A DNA stretch of 64,000 bases from Streptomyces bauhiniae (GCF_004784475.1 NZ_SRRT01000002.1:930001-994000), one strand, 5' to 3'. Shown: positions 32,197-42,729, counted from the stretch's first letter. The notes: generated from the letters alone by a model not told the origin. A program made the numbers and translations.

Positions 32197-33060
32197 ATGG
32201 AGGCATTGGAGACCCGTGAGCTGCGGTATTTCGTGGCCGTCGCGGAGGAGCTGCACTTCGGGCGCGCCGCCGAGCGGCTCGGTATGGCGCAGCCGCCGCT
32301 GTCGCGGGCGATCCAGCAGTTGGAGCGGCGCCTCGGAGTCACTCTGCTGGCCCGCGACCGTAGGGGCGTGTCCCTCACCGGCGCCGGTGAGGTGCTGCTG
32401 CACGAGGGCCGCGTGGCGCTCGACGCGGCCACGGCCGCCGCCCGCCGCACCCGCCGCGCGGGCGACGCCGACGGTGCGAACGGCACCCGCGACCGCCTGG
32501 TGCTGGCGGTGAAGGCCGCCGCCTCCCACGACCTGCTGCAGAAGCTCCTCGGCGCCTACGCGGCCGAGCCCGGCGCCGCCGAGATCGAGGTGCTGCCCAG
32601 CGGGATGTGCGAGCAGGAGGAGATGCTGCGCGACGGCCGCGCCGACGTGGCCCTGATGCACGCCCCGTTCAACTCCCTGGCCGGGTTCGACCACGAGGAG
32701 CTGATGCGCGAGGGCCAGATCGCCGTACTGCCCGCCGGGCATCCGCTGGCCGCGCGCGAGACCCTCACCCTGGCCGACATCACCGACGTACCCGACCTGC
32801 CACCCGCCCGCTGGCCCCGCGACGGCGCGTACCCGCCGGGGCCCGGCCCGGAGATCCACGACCAGACCCAGTTGGCCCAACTGATCGCGCTGGGGCGGAC
32901 GATGGCCGTCTTCCCCGAGTCCGCCCACGCCTGGCTGTGGTCCGAGCACGCCGCCGTACCGCTGACCGACGCGCCCCCGGTCGTCACCCACATCGCCTGG
33001 CCCGCGCACAGCCGCTCGGTCGCCCTGGCCGGTCTGATCCGTACGGCGACCCGGCTCTGA
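32197..33060 (+). CDS. LysR-family regulator
   Basis: A 287-residue LysR protein. The winged helix-turn-helix is typical (ETRELRYFVAVAEELHFGRAAERLGMAQPPLS in pieces, residues about 5-37), followed by the linker helix and periplasmic-binding-protein-like effector domain (about 95-287). GGAGGC precedes the ATG at 32197 with a TACGCT -10-like element before it. It should control the divergent SDR through the palindrome at 32158-32178. Confidence 0.93.
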   Translation: MEALETRELRYFVAVAEELHFGRAAERLGMAQPPLSRAIQQLERRLGVTLLARDRRGVSLTGAGEVLLHEGRVALDAATAAARRTRRAGDADGANGTRDRLVLAVKAAASHDLLQKLLGAYAAEPGAAEIEVLPSGMCEQEEMLRDGRADVALMHAPFNSLAGFDHEELMREGQIAVLPAGHPLAARETLTLADITDVPDLPPARWPRDGAYPPGPGPEIHDQTQLAQLIALGRTMAVFPESAHAWLWSEHAAVPLTDAPPVVTHIAWPAHSRSVALAGLIRTATRL

Positions 33061-33078
33061 CGGTGCCAGACTGGTCGC

Positions 33079-33342
33079 GTGACGGACATGGACCAGCGGC
33101 TCGAGCGGACCATCATGAGCCTGCTGGAACAGCGTGCCGACACGTCCTCGATCTGCCCCTCCGACGCCGCCCGCGCGGTCTACGAGGGTGACGACGACGG
33201 CTGGCGCGACCTGATGGAACCGGCGCGCCGGGCGGCCTGGCGGCTGGTCGCGGCCGGTCAGGTCGAGGTGACCCGGTCCGGGAAGCCGGTCGAGGAGTCC
33301 GAGGCGCGCGGGCCCATCCGTATCCGCCGCGCACGCCGGTAG
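33079..33342 (+). CDS. DUF3253 small protein
   Basis: An 87-residue protein matching DUF3253, a winged-helix-like small domain: ERTIMSLLEQRADTSSICPSDAARAVY, then WRDLMEPARRAAWRLVAAGQVEVTR and the ending GPIRIRRAR. Function is unknown; the fold suggests nucleic-acid binding. GTG 33079 is used. It follows the LysR gene by 18 nt and precedes the protease-kinase cluster by about 60 nt. Confidence 0.8.
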   Translation: MTDMDQRLERTIMSLLEQRADTSSICPSDAARAVYEGDDDGWRDLMEPARRAAWRLVAAGQVEVTRSGKPVEESEARGPIRIRRARR

Positions 33343-33369
33343 CGCGCCTCCTCGTCCCGACGCTCCAGG

Positions 33370-33397
33370 GTCAAACTCCCGTCATGTGCCCTACCGT
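33370..33397 (+). promoter_or_regulatory. Promoter for the protease-kinase cluster, leaderless type
   Basis: GTCAAA at 33370-33375 and TACCGT at 33392-33397 are 16 nt apart, a plausible -35/-10 pair. The -10 ends only 6 nt before the ATG at 33404, and no ribosome site is present, so the mRNA is probably leaderless. Confidence 0.45.
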
Positions 33398-33403
33398 TGG
33401 CGC

Positions 33404-35104
33404 ATGGCGCTGCATCACCACAGTGACCGGCCGTGGCGTGTGCGAGTGGACGACGAGGAGGGCACGCCCTGTGGCGCCGGCGTGCTGCTGGACGACCGGC
33501 ACGTGCTGACCTGCGCGCATGTGGTGCGGTACGCCGGGGCGGCCCCCGGAGGCACCACGTCCCGCCTGCGGATCAGTAGCGTGGCCTGCCGCCCGGAGTG
33601 GAGCCGTACCGCGTACGTGGCGCCGGACACCTGGGTGCACGAGAACGGCACGCAGCGCGGGGACGTGGCGCTGCTCGAACTCGACGAGCCGGCCGGGTGC
33701 GGCATCCGGACCAGGCTGTGGAAGGCGCCCATCTCCGGCGGCACCGTCCAGGTGTACGGCTTCCCGCAGCACGCGCCGTTCGGCATGGGCGCGGACGCCC
33801 GGCTGGCGGGGTCCGGTCACCGGCAGGGCGAGTGGGGCCTGTTGAACCGGATGCGCGAGGGCGTCCCGTGGATCGAGCCGGGGTACTCGGGCGCCGGTGC
33901 GATGGCGGTGGGCGGGGAGTTCGACGGCCATGTGATCGGCATCGTGGTGGCCGACTACGTCAACGGCGACGAGAAGGCGGCCTGGATGCTGCCGACCGAG
34001 ACGATCCTCCGGTACCTCCCGGCGATCGAGGAGTTCACCGGCGGTGACCGCAACGACGAACTGGGGCCCACGCGTGGCGAGTTGCCCGCAGACGTGCTGG
34101 GCGACCCGCTGCGGCTGGCGCTGACCCAGGAGCTCACCCGGCTGCTCGACAGCGGCTGGTCCGGCACCGCCGTGGTCGGCACCGGCGGCACGACCGCCGT
34201 GGGCGACTCCTGGCTGGTCCGGCTGGTGCGCACGGCCGACCCGGCGGCCCGCGTCGGCGTCACGGACGCGGAGCTGACCGGCTCCCCCGGCGACACGGTC
34301 CTCGGCCTCGGCACCATCGACGCGGCCTACGACGCGCGCGGCAGATCGGTCGGCGACTTCGCCGGCTACCTCACCCGCCGCTTCGGGCTCCCCGGCGGCG
34401 ACCCGCACGAGGTACGGCGGCAACTGCTGCGCCGCAGACCGCCCGCCTGCCTGGTGGTCGGCGGCGTCGACCGCGCCCAGGACCCCGAGGCCCTCCTGGG
34501 CGAGTTACTGGGCCAACTGGCCGCCCGCGCCCGCCCGCGCGGCCTCCGTCTCGTCCTGGGCTTCGAGGGCACACCCCCGCCCGGCCTCGCCCACGACGTC
34601 TCCCTGGACCCCGAACCACTGCGCGGGGACCCCGCCCGCAGCGTGAGCGCCGCCGAGGTCCAGGCGGCCGTCGCACAGCTCGCCGTACAGGAGGAAGCCG
34701 CGTCCGCGCTCCAACTGGAGTGGGGCGTACGGTTCTTCGCCGCGCCCCGGCTGCCGCCGCTGGCCGCGCCGCGCCTGCGGGTCCGGCTGGCCGTGGCCCG
34801 CGCGACCGAGCCCAACCCCGAACTCAGCGCGATCCACGACCAGGCCGCCGAGGCCCGCGCCGCCCTGACCCGGTTCGAGCGCGGCCTGCGCCGCATGGTC
34901 ACGGCCCACGAGGACCTCACCACCTCCCTGGAACTCCACCGCGTCCGCGCCGCCCGGTACTTCGGCGACGAGGACCGCCCGCTCGCCGAACGGCACGCCC
35001 CGGCCGCCCGCGCCCTCCATACCGAGCCGATCGACCTCGGGGCCGCCCGCGAGCTGGTCCGGCGCTACCTCGACGAGGTGAACCGCCGGTTCGAGGAGAG
35101 GTGA
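33404..35104 (+). CDS. Cytosolic trypsin-like protease with degenerate STAND-like region
   Basis: A 566-residue protein. The N-terminal trypsin fold (about 1-210) has a full catalytic triad: His39 in LTCAHVV, Asp87 in RGDVALLEL and Ser162 in PGYSGAGAM. There is no signal peptide or membrane helix, so it is cytosolic. Residues about 230-400 look like a P-loop NTPase that lost its Walker A lysine (VVGTGGTTAVGDSW at 257-270), with a Walker-B-like strand CLVVGGVDRA; this resembles the inactive STAND modules fused to trypsins in predicted conflict systems. The C-terminal 120 residues are helical and coiled-coil-like. It heads a six-gene cluster, with the kinase gene 3 nt downstream. Targets are unknown. 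Confidence 0.82.
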   Translation: MALHHHSDRPWRVRVDDEEGTPCGAGVLLDDRHVLTCAHVVRYAGAAPGGTTSRLRISSVACRPEWSRTAYVAPDTWVHENGTQRGDVALLELDEPAGCGIRTRLWKAPISGGTVQVYGFPQHAPFGMGADARLAGSGHRQGEWGLLNRMREGVPWIEPGYSGAGAMAVGGEFDGHVIGIVVADYVNGDEKAAWMLPTETILRYLPAIEEFTGGDRNDELGPTRGELPADVLGDPLRLALTQELTRLLDSGWSGTAVVGTGGTTAVGDSWLVRLVRTADPAARVGVTDAELTGSPGDTVLGLGTIDAAYDARGRSVGDFAGYLTRRFGLPGGDPHEVRRQLLRRRPPACLVVGGVDRAQDPEALLGELLGQLAARARPRGLRLVLGFEGTPPPGLAHDVSLDPEPLRGDPARSVSAAEVQAAVAQLAVQEEAASALQLEWGVRFFAAPRLPPLAAPRLRVRLAVARATEPNPELSAIHDQAAEARAALTRFERGLRRMVTAHEDLTTSLELHRVRAARYFGDEDRPLAERHAPAARALHTEPIDLGAARELVRRYLDEVNRRFEER

Positions 35105-35107
35105 CGG

Positions 35108-37210
35108 GTGACGACGAGCCGCCAACGGTGCAACCGCCCCGACTGCGGGCGCGGCACCATCGACGACCAGGGCTTCTGCGACCGGTGCGACCGGCTGCCG
35201 CTGCCGAATCGCGACGCGGCCCCCGAGAGCCCGGTGCGGGCAAGTGCCGGTGTGGCCCAGGTGCGCCCCGACCCCTGGTACGGCCTCGGCCTGGTCGATC
35301 CCGTCCAGGCTCCGGAGGCCCTCGCTGCCCCGGACGTGCCCCCGGAACCGGTCGCCGAGCAGCACCGTTTCTGCCCCAACCCGGTGTGCGGGCAGCCGGT
35401 CGGCCGCGACCACGACGGCGAGCCGGGCCGGACCACCGGCTTCTGCCCCCAGTGCGGCACCGGTTTCGACTTCACCCAGCCGGGCGGCTTCACCATCGCC
35501 GACCGCTACGAGGTCCGGCGCACCCTCGGCTCGGGGGCGTACGGCGCCGCCTACCTCGCCCACGACCGCAACCTGGCGACCGACGTCGTCCTCAAGGCCC
35601 TGCACAAGTCGGTGGCCAAGACCGCGCTGCACGAGCGGGACATCCTGGTCGAGCTGCGGCACGACAGCATCGTCCGCATCCTCGGCTACGAGGACGAGGG
35701 CCCGCACCTGGTCCTCGAATACGTCCCCGGTGAACCGCTCGCGGCCCGCCCCGGCGACCGCCTCGAAACCCTGCTCGCGCATGGCGTACGGGTTCTCCAG
35801 GCGCTCGACTACCTGCACGCGCGGGGCCTGTTGCACTGTGACGTCAAGCCGCTGAACATCATCCGCTTCCGCGAGGAGAACCCGGCCGGCGCGCTCGACC
35901 GGGTACGGCTCATCGACTTCGGCGCGGTACGCAGCCAGACCAAGGACACCGGCCCGGTGGTGGCGTTCACCCGCGCATACGCTCCCCCGGAGTCCGACCC
36001 GGAGCATCTGCGGCCCACTCCCGGCTTCGACCTGTACGGGCTCGGCATGACCCTCCGCGAGGTCTGCCGCTCCTACGGAACCGACCGCTCCGCGCCCGGA
36101 GTTGATTCCCTCCATCTGCTGCTGGAGCGCGCCACGCACCCCGAGCCGTGGCGGCGGTTCGGGTCGGCCCGGCAGTTCGCGGAGCAACTCAGCGGTGTCG
36201 TACGGCAGGTGGTGGCGGCCCCTCCCACGTGCCGCCAAGTGACCCGCCTCTCGGCCCTGTTCGGCCCGGCGCCCGAACCCCTGCACGGCGGGCTGGGGTT
36301 GGCCCGTCCCCTCGCCCACTGGGCCGAGGCGCGGCCGGACCGCGACGCGCTGCTGGAGATGGCCCCGCCGTTCCGTTCCCCGGACCCCGGCGATGTGGCG
36401 GCCACCCTCCCGGCTCCCCTGTCCGACCCCGACGATCCGGGCGCCGGAGGCGCGCTCACCGAAAGCCGGCTCGCTCTGCGCCGACGGGACGCCCAGGAGG
36501 CGGCGGAGCGGCTCGCGGCGGCGGGCCTGCCCGACTGGCACTGGCTCACCGGCTGGTACTGCGGCCTGATCGCCCTGGCCGCCGGGCACGCGCAGCGGGC
36601 CGCCGTCGCGTTCACCGAGGTGCGCAAGGCACTGCCCGGCGAGCTGATACCCGGCCTGGCCCTCGGCCTGTGCGCCGAACTCCACGGCGACCGCACCGCG
36701 GCCCGGTCGCACTACGGCACCGTCTTCGACACCTCCCCCGCCCTCGGCGCGGCCGGTTTCGGGCTGGCCCGCGTCCTGCTGCTGGCCGGGGAGCGCGCCA
36801 AGGCGGTGGAGGTCGCCGAGAAGCTGGCCAAGGAGTTCCGCTACGAGCGCGAGGCACGCGTGGCGGCGGTGCGCCTGCGGGTCATGACCCTCCCCGGCCT
36901 TCGGCCGCCCACCGAGGACGACGTGAACCGGGCCAGGGCAGCCCTGCCGGGCCTCGACGTCACCGACGCGGCGGCCGCCGCACTCCGCGCCGAGATCCAG
37001 TACGCGGAGTTCCTGCGCACCCGCGACCGGCTGAAGCTGTCCGGCGCCGTCCGCGCCCTCGGCCCGCACGCGCCCACCGAACGTGAGTACGTCGCCCTGG
37101 TGGACCTGGCTAACAAGCTGCGCCCGGCGCTGAGTTGGGGATGGTGGGGAAAGCGCGACAGATCGGGTCACACCCGTTCCGGTGCCGCACCAGGACCGTT
37201 AAGCTCGTAA
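35108..37210 (+). CDS. pknG: PknG-type Ser/Thr kinase with zinc ribbons and TPR-like tail
   Basis: A 700-residue soluble kinase. Two zinc-ribbon (rubredoxin-like) knuckles come first: Cys8/Cys13/Cys24/Cys27 and Cys89/Cys94/Cys113/Cys116. The kinase domain (about 130-380) has the glycine loop GSGAYG at 141-146, Lys163, HCDVKPLN at 243-250 and DFG at 270-272. Cys replaces the Arg of HRD, as in mycobacterial PknG (a non-RD kinase). The C-terminal 300 residues are TPR-like helical repeats, again as in PknG. PknG controls glutamate/TCA metabolism through FHA proteins. GTG 35108 follows a GGAGAGG. Neighbours encode a GlnX-like membrane protein and a binding lipoprotein, the partners known for PknG. 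Confidence 0.88.
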   Translation: MTTSRQRCNRPDCGRGTIDDQGFCDRCDRLPLPNRDAAPESPVRASAGVAQVRPDPWYGLGLVDPVQAPEALAAPDVPPEPVAEQHRFCPNPVCGQPVGRDHDGEPGRTTGFCPQCGTGFDFTQPGGFTIADRYEVRRTLGSGAYGAAYLAHDRNLATDVVLKALHKSVAKTALHERDILVELRHDSIVRILGYEDEGPHLVLEYVPGEPLAARPGDRLETLLAHGVRVLQALDYLHARGLLHCDVKPLNIIRFREENPAGALDRVRLIDFGAVRSQTKDTGPVVAFTRAYAPPESDPEHLRPTPGFDLYGLGMTLREVCRSYGTDRSAPGVDSLHLLLERATHPEPWRRFGSARQFAEQLSGVVRQVVAAPPTCRQVTRLSALFGPAPEPLHGGLGLARPLAHWAEARPDRDALLEMAPPFRSPDPGDVAATLPAPLSDPDDPGAGGALTESRLALRRRDAQEAAERLAAAGLPDWHWLTGWYCGLIALAAGHAQRAAVAFTEVRKALPGELIPGLALGLCAELHGDRTAARSHYGTVFDTSPALGAAGFGLARVLLLAGERAKAVEVAEKLAKEFRYEREARVAAVRLRVMTLPGLRPPTEDDVNRARAALPGLDVTDAAAAALRAEIQYAEFLRTRDRLKLSGAVRALGPHAPTEREYVALVDLANKLRPALSWGWWGKRDRSGHTRSGAAPGPLSS

Positions 37211-37267
37211 GACGTTCCGTCGATGACGGGAGCACGCTCCGCAACGAAGCGCAGCGACAGATCGGGT
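37155..37267 (+). repeat. 14-bp direct repeat at the kinase-vWA junction
   Basis: GCGACAGATCGGGT occurs at 37155-37168, near the end of the kinase gene, and at 37254-37267, overlapping the GTG start of the vWA gene. The copies are 99 nt apart and bracket the only sizeable gap (55 nt) in the cluster. The intervening GTTAAGCTCGTAAG is A/T-rich and may hold an internal promoter. Confidence 0.5.
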
Positions 37268-38717
37268 GGTGCCGGTGGGGGACAGGACACCCTTGGGGCT
37301 CAGCTTTGCCCTGGAAGTGGACTCGCCCTCGGACCTGGCCTACGACGAGCGGCGTGCGGACGCCCTGATCACCGTCACGGCACACGCTGCCGCCGGGCCG
37401 GAACCGCAGGTCCGTAGCGCCCAAGTCCTCATCATGGACCGCTCGTTGTCGATGTCCCGGCACAAACTGGACGAGGCCAAGCGCGCGATGTGCGCGGCCA
37501 TCGACACCCTGCGCGACGGCACCCTGCTGGGCATCGTCGCGGGCAACCACCAAGCCGAGGTGATCTTCCCGCCGACGGGCGGACTGGCGGTCGTGGACGC
37601 CCGGTCCCGCGAGGACGCCAAGCTCCGGGTCGTCGGCCAACTCCCCGAGGGCGGAACGGCGATCGGTCAGTGGCTCGACCGTGCGCGCGACCTCTTCGCC
37701 TCGGTGGAGTCCCCCGGCACGGTGCGCCACGCGGTGCTCTACACGGACGGCAAGGACGAGCACGAGACCCCCGAACAGCTCGGGGAGATCCTCGCCGCGT
37801 GCGCCGACCGGTTCATCTGCCACGCGCGTGGCCTGGGCGACGACTGGCACCACGACGAACTCCTGCGCATCACCCAGGCGTTGCACGGAACCGCCGAGGC
37901 CGTCGTCACCATCGCGGACCTCACCGAGGACTTCACCCGCCTGATGCGGGAGGCCCAACGCATCGTGGTCCCCCGGCTGTACCTGGGCCTGCGCCTCAAC
38001 AGCCGCTTCCAGCTCGGGTTCGTGCGGCAGACCCGCCCGGTCGAGGCCGACCTGACAGGACGTCAACTCGCAGACGGCGAGACCCATGTGCCTCTGGGCT
38101 CCTGGCCCGCGGAGTCCCGCCAGTATCAAGTCTCCCTCCGCTTCGAGCCCGAGAGCCTGACCGTCGACGAGCTGCTGCGTGCCGCCCGCCTCACCCTGCA
38201 CGCCGAGTTCCCCGACGGCACCCGCCGCCCCTGTTCCGAGAGCGCGGCCATGGTCGTACGCCGCCGCGCGACCCCCGGCTTCGGCATCGCCCGCTCCCCC
38301 GACCTGACGCGCGTCGAGAACGAACGCGAACTCGGCATGGCCATGCGCGCCTGCGTGGACGCCCAGTTGCGCGGCGACCTCGACCGCGCGGACCGTGAAC
38401 TGCGCCTGGCGACCGGCCTCGCGGAGTCCCTCGGGGACACGGCACGCCTGCGGCTGCTGCGCGCGGTGGCGACCACCGGCCCCGACGGCCGGCCCCGGCT
38501 GCGGCGGGACGCCTCCCGTGGACAGATGCTCCGGATCGGCGTCGACTCGACCAAGACCGTGAGCCGCCCGGCCGAGTCGCGCGAACTCCCGTTGCGGGAA
38601 ACGGGTTTGCCGCGCGTGTGTCCCAACTGCGATACGACGGCGACCTCCCCCACGGCCAAGTTCTGCGAGGAGTGCGGCCACCCGCTCGGGGCCGGGGGCC
38701 CGGTGGACGCGTGGTGA
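37266..38717 (+). CDS. vWA-domain protein with C-terminal zinc ribbon
   Basis: A 483-residue protein. The von Willebrand A domain (about 45-235) keeps its metal-ion-dependent adhesion site: DRSLS (Asp58, Ser60, Ser62), the Thr in PEGGTAIGQ and the Asp in LYTDGKDE. A beta-rich middle region follows (about 240-350), then helices and a zinc ribbon near the C-terminus (CPNC...CEEC). vWA proteins act as scaffolds and partner with ATPases, kinases or proteases. GTG 37266 is the annotated start; GTG codons at 37269 and 37275 are alternatives. It is coupled to the GlnX-like gene by a 4-nt overlap. Zinc ribbons in both kinase and vWA protein hint at a shared partner. Confidence 0.85.
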   Translation: MVPVGDRTPLGLSFALEVDSPSDLAYDERRADALITVTAHAAAGPEPQVRSAQVLIMDRSLSMSRHKLDEAKRAMCAAIDTLRDGTLLGIVAGNHQAEVIFPPTGGLAVVDARSREDAKLRVVGQLPEGGTAIGQWLDRARDLFASVESPGTVRHAVLYTDGKDEHETPEQLGEILAACADRFICHARGLGDDWHHDELLRITQALHGTAEAVVTIADLTEDFTRLMREAQRIVVPRLYLGLRLNSRFQLGFVRQTRPVEADLTGRQLADGETHVPLGSWPAESRQYQVSLRFEPESLTVDELLRAARLTLHAEFPDGTRRPCSESAAMVVRRRATPGFGIARSPDLTRVENERELGMAMRACVDAQLRGDLDRADRELRLATGLAESLGDTARLRLLRAVATTGPDGRPRLRRDASRGQMLRIGVDSTKTVSRPAESRELPLRETGLPRVCPNCDTTATSPTAKFCEECGHPLGAGGPVDAW

Positions 38718-39553
38718 CCGCCGGGTGGCCGCATACGGTCGTGCTGCTGCGGTGGCTGCGGGCGGGCGTACTGGGCATGGTGGCGGTGACGGCGCTGCTG
38801 TACCTGGTGGTGGCGAACGGCGCCGAGGAGCAGATCGCCGCCGCCGACCGCACGACGACGGCCATCCGGCACATCGGCGCCGCGTACGTCCAGGCCGGGG
38901 AGGCCGACACCGCGCTGAAGGCCGTCTCCCGGACCGGCGCGATCGACCTGATCGGCACCAGCGGCGACTTCGCCAACGCCACCGCCCGCGTCAGCTCCCA
39001 CCTCACCTCGGCGACCGAGGGCAACGCGGCCGGGGAACAGGGGCTCAGCCATATACAGTTCGTCCAGGGCCAGTTGACCACCTGCGTCCAGTCGGCCAAC
39101 ACGGCGGTCCTGGACGGCAGACCGGGCCTGGACCGCGCCCGCGACGCCCTGGACGACGAACCGGAGTACGACGGCAGGAACCCGGTCCCCTTCACCGGCG
39201 GCCTCAAGCAGTCGCTCATGGACCTCAAGGCACTGGAGGCCGAAGCCCGCGACCACCAGCGCAGCTCGGGCTGGCGGGACCCCGGCCTCCTCCGGGCCCT
39301 GTTCCTCGGCCCGCTGGCGCTCATGCTGCTGCTGGCCGGCGTCACCGGCCACCTGATCGTCCACCGCTTCCGCCGCTACCCCGGCCCGGCCCTCGTCCTG
39401 GCCCCGCTGGCCACCACGTCGATCAGCATCCCCATGTGCACGATCAACCCGCCGAACGTGGCGATCGCACTGCCCGTGCTCGCCGCCGCCGGTGCGCTCG
39501 GGTATCTGGCCTACCGTCCCCGGCTCGCCGAGTACAGATTCCCGCGCCCATGA
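38714..39553 (+). CDS. GlnX-like membrane sensor
   Basis: A 279-residue membrane protein. One N-terminal helix (VVLLRWLRAGVLGMVAVTAL, about 7-30) leads to an extracytoplasmic helical domain (about 35-195), then three C-terminal hydrophobic segments (LFLGPLALMLLLAGVTGHLI, LVLAPLATTSISIPM, VAIALPVLAAAGALGYLAY). The layout resembles GlnX of mycobacteria, the membrane protein that links the GlnH binding lipoprotein to PknG, but sequence identity was not measured. GTG 38714 overlaps the vWA stop by 4 nt (GTGA), and its own stop overlaps the next gene by 4 nt. I infer that it transmits ligand binding outside to the kinase inside. Confidence 0.7.
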   Translation: MTAGWPHTVVLLRWLRAGVLGMVAVTALLYLVVANGAEEQIAAADRTTTAIRHIGAAYVQAGEADTALKAVSRTGAIDLIGTSGDFANATARVSSHLTSATEGNAAGEQGLSHIQFVQGQLTTCVQSANTAVLDGRPGLDRARDALDDEPEYDGRNPVPFTGGLKQSLMDLKALEAEARDHQRSSGWRDPGLLRALFLGPLALMLLLAGVTGHLIVHRFRRYPGPALVLAPLATTSISIPMCTINPPNVAIALPVLAAAGALGYLAYRPRLAEYRFPRP

Positions 39554-40764
39554 GACGGCCCACGGCACCCTTCCTGCGCTGCGCCCTGATTCTCGGGCTG
39601 CTCCTGGCGTCCGTGTCGTGCGGCGGGCCGGAACGGAGCAAGGTGACGATCATGGTTCCCTGGTCCGGCACCGAGTTCCGGGCGTTCTACGCGGTCGTCA
39701 AGGACTTCGAGCGCGGCCACCCCGGCATCGACGTGGAACCCCAGGTCACCCGCGCCCTCACCCAGCAGCTCGACGCGGCGGTGGGCGCCGACGCCAAGCC
39801 CGACCTGGCCGTACTGCCCAGCGTGGGCGCGATCACCAAGTACCGGGGAGAGGACGCGCTCTTGAAGCTGGACGTCGACACGGGCGCCTACGTCCAGCCC
39901 TTCCGCGCCCTCGGCATGGACGGCGGTGACGTCTACGCGGTCCCCGTGAAGGCCGACCTCAAGAGCCTGATCTGGTACGACGCCCGGACCACCGAGCCGC
40001 CTTCACCGGGCCGGCCCGGCCGGTATCGCTGGTGCCTGGGGCTGGAGTCCGGGCCGACCTCCGGCTGGCCGGGGGCCGACTGGATCGCGGACCTGGTGCT
40101 CTCCGACGCGGGCGTCGACACCTACACCGACTGGGCCTCGGGCAACGCGGAGTGGGCGGAGGGACCGGTCAAGGAGGCGTGGACCGCGTGGGGGAAGCTG
40201 GTGGGGGCGGGCCTCAAGGGCGCGACCTCGCGCGCCTTCCGCCAGGCCGCCAACAGCAAGGACGCGCACGGGTGTTCGCTGAGCCACGGCTCCCTCTCCG
40301 CGATGCCCTTCAGCTCCGCCCAGGTGAGCGACGACCAGTACACCTACGTACCGTCCTCGCGCGACGCCCTGGAGGTCTCGGCGGACTTCGTCGGCAAGTT
40401 CACCCGGAACGAGGGCGCCGACGCGTTCATCACCTACCTGGCGAGCACCGAGGCCCAGCGGACCTGGGTGAACCAGCCCGGCTTCGCGGTCTCGGCCAAC
40501 CGGAAGGTGACGGAGTACGACAACGCGATCCAGGGCCGGATCGCCCGGATACTCCGCTCCCCCGACTTCGCGCTCTGCTTCAGCGCCGCCGACGCGATGG
40601 ACCCCGATGTGTCCGCCGCCTTCTACCGGGCGGTGCTGGACTACGCGAACGGCAAGGACCCGGGGCCGCTGCTGACCGCGCTCGACAAGGTGCAGCAGCA
40701 ACTCGGTGATTCCTCGCGGGAGTCCGCGCCCGCACCGCTGTGCAGCACGCCCGAACCCCGCTGA
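39550..40764 (+). CDS. Extracellular substrate-binding lipoprotein
   Basis: A 404-residue solute-binding protein of the large SBP type 1 kind. The signal peptide ends at a probable lipobox, ASVSC (Cys about 22); serine at -3 is unusual. The N-lobe starts VTIMVPWSGTEFRAFYAVVKDFERGHPGIDVE in pieces, and later FITYLASTEAQRTWVNQPGF is typical of sugar/polyamine-type binding proteins. No ABC permease gene is nearby, so it is a sensor rather than a transport component. In mycobacteria the equivalent GlnH is a small amino-acid-type protein; this one is a different SBP class in the same genomic position. ATG 39550 overlaps the GlnX-like stop by 4 nt. Confidence 0.85.
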   Translation: MRRPTAPFLRCALILGLLLASVSCGGPERSKVTIMVPWSGTEFRAFYAVVKDFERGHPGIDVEPQVTRALTQQLDAAVGADAKPDLAVLPSVGAITKYRGEDALLKLDVDTGAYVQPFRALGMDGGDVYAVPVKADLKSLIWYDARTTEPPSPGRPGRYRWCLGLESGPTSGWPGADWIADLVLSDAGVDTYTDWASGNAEWAEGPVKEAWTAWGKLVGAGLKGATSRAFRQAANSKDAHGCSLSHGSLSAMPFSSAQVSDDQYTYVPSSRDALEVSADFVGKFTRNEGADAFITYLASTEAQRTWVNQPGFAVSANRKVTEYDNAIQGRIARILRSPDFALCFSAADAMDPDVSAAFYRAVLDYANGKDPGPLLTALDKVQQQLGDSSRESAPAPLCSTPEPR

Positions 40765-40779
40765 CTCCCAGGAGACCCC

Positions 40780-41097
40780 ATGGCGGACGCCATCCAGTTC
40801 ACCCTCGACGACGGCACCTGCGTCCTCGTCGCCCCGCCCACCCGCACCGGAACCGGGGCCGTGGGCCTGGGCACCCGGCTGGAGAGCGCGGGAGAGAGCC
40901 TGCGGGAGGCGCTGCGGCCGGTCACCGCCGCCGCCTCCGAGGTGATCGGCCAGTTCCGCGAGGTCGCCCAGCGGCCCGACGAGGTGGAGGTCACCTTCGG
41001 TGTCACCCTGGACGCCAAGCTCGGCGCGGTCCTGACGAGCGCGGGCACGAGTGCCCACCTCGATGTCACCCTCCGCTGGAGCGGCTCCGACCCCGCG

Positions 41098-41103
<6 letters not shown>
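40780..41103 (+). CDS. Trypsin-co-occurring domain (Tcd1/CU044_2847-like) protein
   Basis: A 107-residue protein. It opens with a beta-hairpin IQFTLDDGTCVLVAPP, has a helix ESLREALRPVTAAASEVIGQF and ends with DEVEVTFGVTLDAKLGAVLTS and a strand LDVTLRW. This is the pattern of the small domain annotated as trypsin-co-occurring domain 1, known for sitting beside trypsin-like proteases of predicted conflict systems. The ATG has AGGAG upstream, 15 nt after the SBP stop. It is the last gene of the cluster and overlaps the convergent PhoD gene by 6 nt. It may be a protease regulator or bait domain. Confidence 0.75.

Positions 41104-42729
<1,626 letters not shown>

Noticed and set aside
34505..37171. 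888-codon open frame opposite the protease and kinase genes
   Set aside because: Composition is Gly/Arg/Val/Ala rich without domains; it mirrors two well-supported genes.
38714..40764. An ABC importer made of the membrane protein and the binding lipoprotein
   Set aside because: The membrane protein has no permease (EAA) motif and there is no ATPase gene; a sensor pair fits better.
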